Under the pieces are notes generated by a model that ran no database searches, had not been told where the DNA came from, and saw nothing but the letters and a program-made list of their open reading frames with translations. A stretch of 64,000 nucleotides of DNA from Jackrogersella multiformis (lineage: Eukaryota > Ascomycota > Sordariomycetes > Xylariales > Hypoxylaceae), in contig CADCXD010000001.1 of NCBI GenBank assembly GCA_902806575.1, positions 5,022,001 through 5,086,000 on the forward strand, written 5' to 3'. Below are positions 59,101-64,000 of the stretch, in pieces. Position numbers and translations under genes: made by a program. The stretch's first letter is position 1; each line of letters opens with the position of its first letter.

Positions 59101-62100
59101 AATTTCTTAAGAATATTCTTTAACGTTTTATTTATTTTAATATTTTTTATTATTATTATGTTAATTAATTTTTTAAGGTTATATAAGGTTAGGTTAATAT
59201 AATATTTCCGATAATAAAAAAAATTAAACTTAATTTTTTTAAGGTTTAAAAAGAAATTTACGGGCTTATGAATTTTTATTTATTATTATAATATAATAAT
59301 ATTACATTTATTATTTAAAATACTTAACTCGAAGTTAATTTAAGAGAAATAATTTTTTTAGTGGTAAAGGATAAAAAGATCGGTATAATAACGTTTTATA
59401 AAAAGGATTTAAGTTAAGTTAAAAATTAATACGGGTCGAGCATATTATCTTTTAATAATTAATAATTTTTATTTCCTTATTTTAAAAAGAAATATTATTA
59501 AGATTAAGCTTTTAAAGTTTAATAATATTTATACTTAATATTTATTTCTATTATATAATAATATTATACTAATAATAAATTTATATCTTAAAATTAATTT
59601 TAAGCGAAGTTTTTTTATAACCTTTATTTTATTTTTAATTAATCTTTTAATTACCGCGATTTAGCATACTTTACCTTAATTTAGCCGTGGGATTTAATAA
59701 GGTGTAACGTTAAAGTTTTTTAAAAATCTAAATCGGAATTTTCGATTTTTATAATTTAAAAATAAGATAATTCCTATAAAGCTATATTTATTTATACCTT
59801 TTTTTATAGTAAAGGTGTAAGCTAAGTATCATTATTTTAAGGTTATTTAGTGAAATTTTTTTTATCTAAGTTTAATAATAAATCTTTATTATTAATATCT
59901 TTTTTTATAAAATAAAAAAAATTTTAATAATTGTTATATTTATAATATTAATAAGATTTTTTATCTTTCTTTTATTAATCTATATTTATTTAATTAATTC
60001 CTTTTAAAATATTTTTATTATTAAATTAAACTTTATCCTTTTAATTTAATCTTAACTTACCTTTATTCTTAAGTTTATTATTATTTCTTAAAAATTAATT
60101 TTAACTTAAATTAAAATAATTCTCCCTTTTACGATTAGCTTAATTTAATTTTAAGGGCTTTTAAATTAAAACGGGCCTTCCTTTTCCCGAAATATCGGGA
60201 TTAATTAACATATTTTTATATATTTAACTTACTTCTTAAATAGCAGCAAGGAATTTTTTATTTATATTTAAAAATCCCCTTTATTTAAAATAAATTAATT
60301 TAATGATTTTATTAAAAAAGATTTTAACGATATAATTTTAAAACGTTATTTTAAATTATTAAATTACTTTATTAAGGTTTAATAATTTAATAAAATATTA
60401 AATAACGTCTCTTTAATATTTAAGCTTATTTATCTTTTTTAAGTTATAATATCTTTTTAAAAAATTTATAAAATATTTTTAAAAAGTAATAACGTATACT
60501 GCTTAAATATTAAAAACTTTTAATTATATAATTTGGTTTTTACGTTATTAATATTATAATTATACTTTTTTAAATAATAACGATTTAACTTAATTAATAC
60601 GGTAAAAATCTTTAAGAAAACTCTCCGCATATATTTCCAAATATACTTTAACTTTCATCCATTAAATTTAAAACTTTATAAAATCCTTTTTATTATAAAT
60701 GATAAGTTTATTAAATTATATTAAATTAACGATAATCGTTACATAAAAAGGATAAATTAATCGTTTTAAAACCTTAAGTAATTAATCGTTATTATTTTAA
60801 AGTAAAAAATCTTTATTATTATATAAAGGTATAGGATTACCCCGGAATAATTTTTTAAGAAGATCCTTAAATAATTTAAGGTTTTAAGATTAATTATTAA
60901 AATCGAAATCGCTTAAGTCATTATTAAGTGCTCCGGCAACCTTTTTAAGAAAAATTTCTCCCTTATTACCTTTAAATATAAAAAAGGTTAACTTTAATAA
61001 AATTAAATTATGCTTAGACCTTTTTAATTATTCTTTTAACCTAAACTTATAAAAAGGATTATAAAAAGAAAAAGTTCTTTATTTAAGTTTTCGAATTAAA
61101 ATACTTAATAAATAATATTTTAAAATATATTAAATTTTTTTAATTAAAGGGATTCGGTTTAATTAATATTTTTAATATAATATACCTTCCGATATTCTTT
61201 AAAACGAAATTAATATTAACTAATTTATTAAAAATTAATTAAATATTAAATTCGTTAAAAACGGTTTAAATATAAACCTTTAAGTTATTAAATTAACGGT
61301 AAATCTTTACGTCGATATATGTAAAATTTATATATTTTCTTATAAAAAAGTTATTAATTTAGGATTTTTTAATATAAACCTAATTTATTACCTTTTATTA
61401 AAGATTCTTTTATTTTTTAATATTTTAATAAAAGGTTTAAAAAGCTTATTAATAATAATTAACCATTTCTTTAAACTTATTAATAATTTTTTATTAAGCT
61501 TAATTATCTTATATATATTAAATAATCGCATTTTAAACTTATTACGAAAAGTTTAAACTAATTTATTAAACTTATTATTTAAAGTAAGTTATTTATTTAT
61601 TTATTAATATTATACCGGTTTAATTAAATTAAATTATTATGTTATAAATTATTTAAATTATATTATATTAATTTTAGATTTAGTTTTTATTAATAATTTA
61701 ATTACCCGTAACGATAATAACAAATATTTAAATAATATAATAATTATTATACATTTTTTAATAAAGCTTAATAAATTATATAAAAGGATTATTAAAATTA
61801 ATTTTAATATTATTAATATTAAAAACATTTTATATAATTATTTCATAATCTTAAAAGTTATAAAAGATTATAATATTATCGTTATTAAGTTAAAATAATC
61901 CGGGAATAAAAAAAGGATCTTAAAACGATATATTCTTTATTTTAAATATCTTAATAAAGAATTACATATTAAAACATCGTTTAATCTTAATAAATTCTTA
62001 TAAATAACGATTTTCTTTATGCTTACTTTTAACTTTAAAATCTTATAAAAAAGGTATTATTAAGGATTTAAAAGATTATTTATCGTTTAATAAAAGTAAT

Positions 62101-62380
62101 TTAAAATCTCGTAAATTAATAAATAATAAAGTTAAGATATAAATATTTAACTTAAATACTTAAGAAATAATAAAATATAAAATTTCCTTTATAGCTATAA
62201 TAACGTACGTAATAATAAAATTAATAAGTAATATTAATATAATATATTTTAATAAAAAAAATTCTAAATAAATTAATTACTTATAAGTAATTAAAATAAA
62301 ATAATTTAATAAAGGAATTAATTTTCTTTTAAAAGATATATACTTTCTTAAAATAAAATCTTCTTAAGATAAAAAAGAAT

Positions 62381-62697
62381 TATTTATAATAAAGATAATA
62401 AAGCTTAAAATTATAATTTAATTTCAAATTATAATTCTTTATAATTTTAAAATCCTTACCTTCTATTTCTTCTTATAAAACGAGACGTAATAACTTATAT
62501 ATATATAATCTAAATATCTCCTTAAACGTCGTTAGTGCTTTCTTATTCCTGTTAATTTATTCTTACATATATTAATCAAATCTTTTAATTAATTTCATCT
62601 AATAGCTTTATTTCATAAGTTCTAATACATCTCGTATTAACCAACATACATGCATATATTAATCATACTCTGCTTCGTGGAGCCTATCCGTATGACA
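62381..62697 (+). repeat. 3' LTR
   Basis: 317 bp, one base longer than the 5' copy because of an indel near its start. The inner (left) end is A/T-converted (TATTTATAAT against TGTTGTGAC in the 5' LTR). The outer end keeps its G and C bases. Confidence 0.82.
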
Positions 62698-63455
62698 CTT
62701 GCCGCTATCGAGCTATACTTCGCCAAGTCACATATTGGACTCTGCATCTGGACCAGGGATCGTGACCAAGCTCTTATTGTCCGCATCCCCATTATATATT
62801 TCGGTCCTTGGCTTACCAATTTCGCCGTCGCCACGAGTAACCGGCATCGACTTTGCCCCCCGCCATGATCGAGTATTACTTCATGGCAAATAAGGCTTCA
62901 CTTAACTGGACTAGTGCCTCCGCGTTTGTCCAAGACTCCGAGGGCCTTTCCCGATTCAGAGATGCCGAATTCGACGCCGTAGTCATGAACTTGGGTATAT
63001 TCACACTCAAAAATCCCATGGCCGGTGTAGCGGAGATACATCGCGTACTAAAGCCTGGTGGCCATGCCGTGATCACGACTTGGAAGACCCGGCGGGCGGT
63101 GGAGGTGTTTTAAGGGGCTCACGACACTATTAAGCCGAAAAGCGGACTCAAGGTTATGTACATGATCCCTGAGTGGCTAACGAAGGAGAAGCTCTTAGGC
63201 ATAATGGAAGCCGGAGGGTGTTCTTGTGATCGCATAAAGGTCTCCAAGACTAATCCGAATTGGGAATGCGGGTCTGGAGGAGAAGTGGTGAAGGCACTGA
63301 GTTCTCCTATGTGGACGGCAAAGCTTTGGAAAGGATGGAGCGCGGAAGAAATGGGTCGTTGGGATGGCGAGATACGAAGGCAGTTGAACGATCAAGAGAA
63401 GGAGACAGGAACTCTGGGGATGTCTGCCTGGATTTGTGTTGCTCAGAGGGTCTAA
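62698..63455 (+). pseudogene. SAM-dependent methyltransferase remnant, 5'-truncated
   Basis: Coding-like sequence starts directly at the 3' LTR edge. SAM motif I is visible (ILDSASGPGIVTKLL, about 62735-62780), then VTGIDFAP, AMIEYYF, FDAVVMNLGIFTL and the post-motif RVLKPGGHAVITTW. The C-terminal part runs to TAA at 63455. Lesions: the N-terminal portion is missing at the LTR boundary; a +1 shift in the C-run near 62848-62853 separates IDFAP from AMIEYY; and an in-frame TAA at 63111-63113 (VEVF-stop-GAHDTIKP) probably replaces Gln. Family members methylate small molecules, often in secondary metabolism. The 5' half was not found left of the element. Confidence 0.75.
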
Positions 63456-64000
63456 GTTACAAAATATCATAGACTCTAAATGTATTTATATAAGGTGACT
63501 TGAATTTAGCTTGTTACTATTCATTCAAGATATGGAAAGAGATCAAGTGAATTTACATTTTATATATTATATATTAATAATCCCGATATAGTCAACCCCG
63601 CTTCCCCGGTAATGCGGAGGTTGGTGTTTTAGTAAACCGGGGCAGCTGCGGAGCAATATGGAATGGTGGGGGAGTCCTGACGCCCCCAGCGCCACTAGCG
63701 CCCCGCAATTTCCAAATGCTTCTTCCACCCACCCCTTATCCCGCCGGGACCTGTACTACAGACCTCGGATACGCGTAGGGCGGACAAACGCGTGCTACCA
63801 AAGCAGCAAGGTTATAACCAAGGTTACAATTACTTACCTAGGTAGACTATTTCGTTTTTAGTTTATATCCGCGTTATATCTACCTAGGTAGGTAAGTATA
63901 TATATTCTTTCAGTTCCCTGTCAGAGGCTTCCCTACCTAGGTACCTAATATATCATATACGTTTAGGTTGTACTAGATTAGGAGATTATATATAGCTATC
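63456..64000. other. Intergenic region at right edge
   Basis: No gene. TACCTAGGTAGAC and TACCTAGGTAGGTAAG palindrome words at about 63834-63847 and 63880-63897, and CTACCTAGGTACC at 63932-63944. Confidence 0.4.

Larger units (their letters stand above)
55824..62697 (+). mobile_element. RIP-degraded LTR retrotransposon
   Basis: A 6.87 kb element bounded by two direct repeats of 316 and 317 bp. The 5' LTR begins TGTTGTGACAAGGG; the 3' LTR ends TATGACA, so the ancestral ends are TG...CA. A purine tract (aagataaaaaagaa, to 62379) just before the 3' LTR gives plus orientation. The interior is extremely AT-rich and full of stops, so no gag, protease, integrase or reverse transcriptase could be read with confidence; the superfamily (copia or gypsy) is undetermined. 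No matching target-site duplication was found (CCTCT on the left, CTTGC on the right), which may reflect mutation or recombination. Not capable of autonomous movement. Confidence 0.85.

Noticed and set aside
61680..61760. Possible degraded reverse-transcriptase YVDD-like site in the LTR element (FINNL reading)
   Set aside because: In sequence this AT-rich, Asn/Ile/Leu strings arise by chance; no flanking RT motifs could be aligned, so the superfamily was left open.

Overview
This is a 64 kb nuclear segment from a filamentous ascomycete, probably a Sordariomycete. The evidence is small GT-AG introns, fungal-only families (BNI4-like, LysM/GH18 chitinase pair, GH76, Dal5-type MFS) and an AT-rich retroelement with the C-to-T/G-to-A signature of repeat-induced point mutation (RIP). 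Short palindromes of the ACCTAGGT/TACCTAGGTA type are strewn through the intergenic DNA. The order or genus cannot be fixed from the sequence.

Layout. 1-857: 3'-truncated aldo/keto reductase (minus). 3019-4820: four-exon secreted GH27 alpha-galactosidase (minus). 5924-6637: unknown gene with an in-frame TAA (minus). 7104-9399 (minus) and 10230-15620 (plus): a head-to-head pair, a secreted multi-LysM protein and a large GH18 chitinase. Both are disabled by nonsense codons at tryptophan positions, and the chitinase also has frame damage. 16634-17998: polytopic membrane protein. 18949-20924: tRNA-dihydrouridine synthase DUS1. 22473-25243: BNI4-like PP1-targeting protein. 25.2-36.6 kb is gene-poor and palindrome-rich, with one small two-exon gene at 32596-32968. 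36657-41673: Yta7/ATAD2-type AAA-bromodomain ATPase. 42489-43997: secreted alpha/beta hydrolase (minus). 45767-47667: GMC oxidoreductase. 48877-49239: small two-exon protein. 50118-51353: GH76 mannanase-like protein. 53114-55113: eight-exon Dal5-type MFS transporter. 55824-62697: an LTR retrotransposon reduced to AT-rich wreckage by RIP. 62698-63455: the 3' remnant of a SAM methyltransferase pseudogene that abuts the 3' LTR.

How the genes relate. The window mixes core genes (DUS1, BNI4, YTA7) with accessory secreted enzymes and a decaying segment. LysM proteins bind chitin oligomers and subgroup-C chitinases cut chitin; the two are often neighbours in fungi, so their joint loss here looks like decay of one functional module. 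The stop codons seen in four broken genes can be explained by C:G to T:A transitions, the direction RIP or cytosine deamination would give. No tRNA, rRNA, CRISPR or bacterial-type operon was seen.
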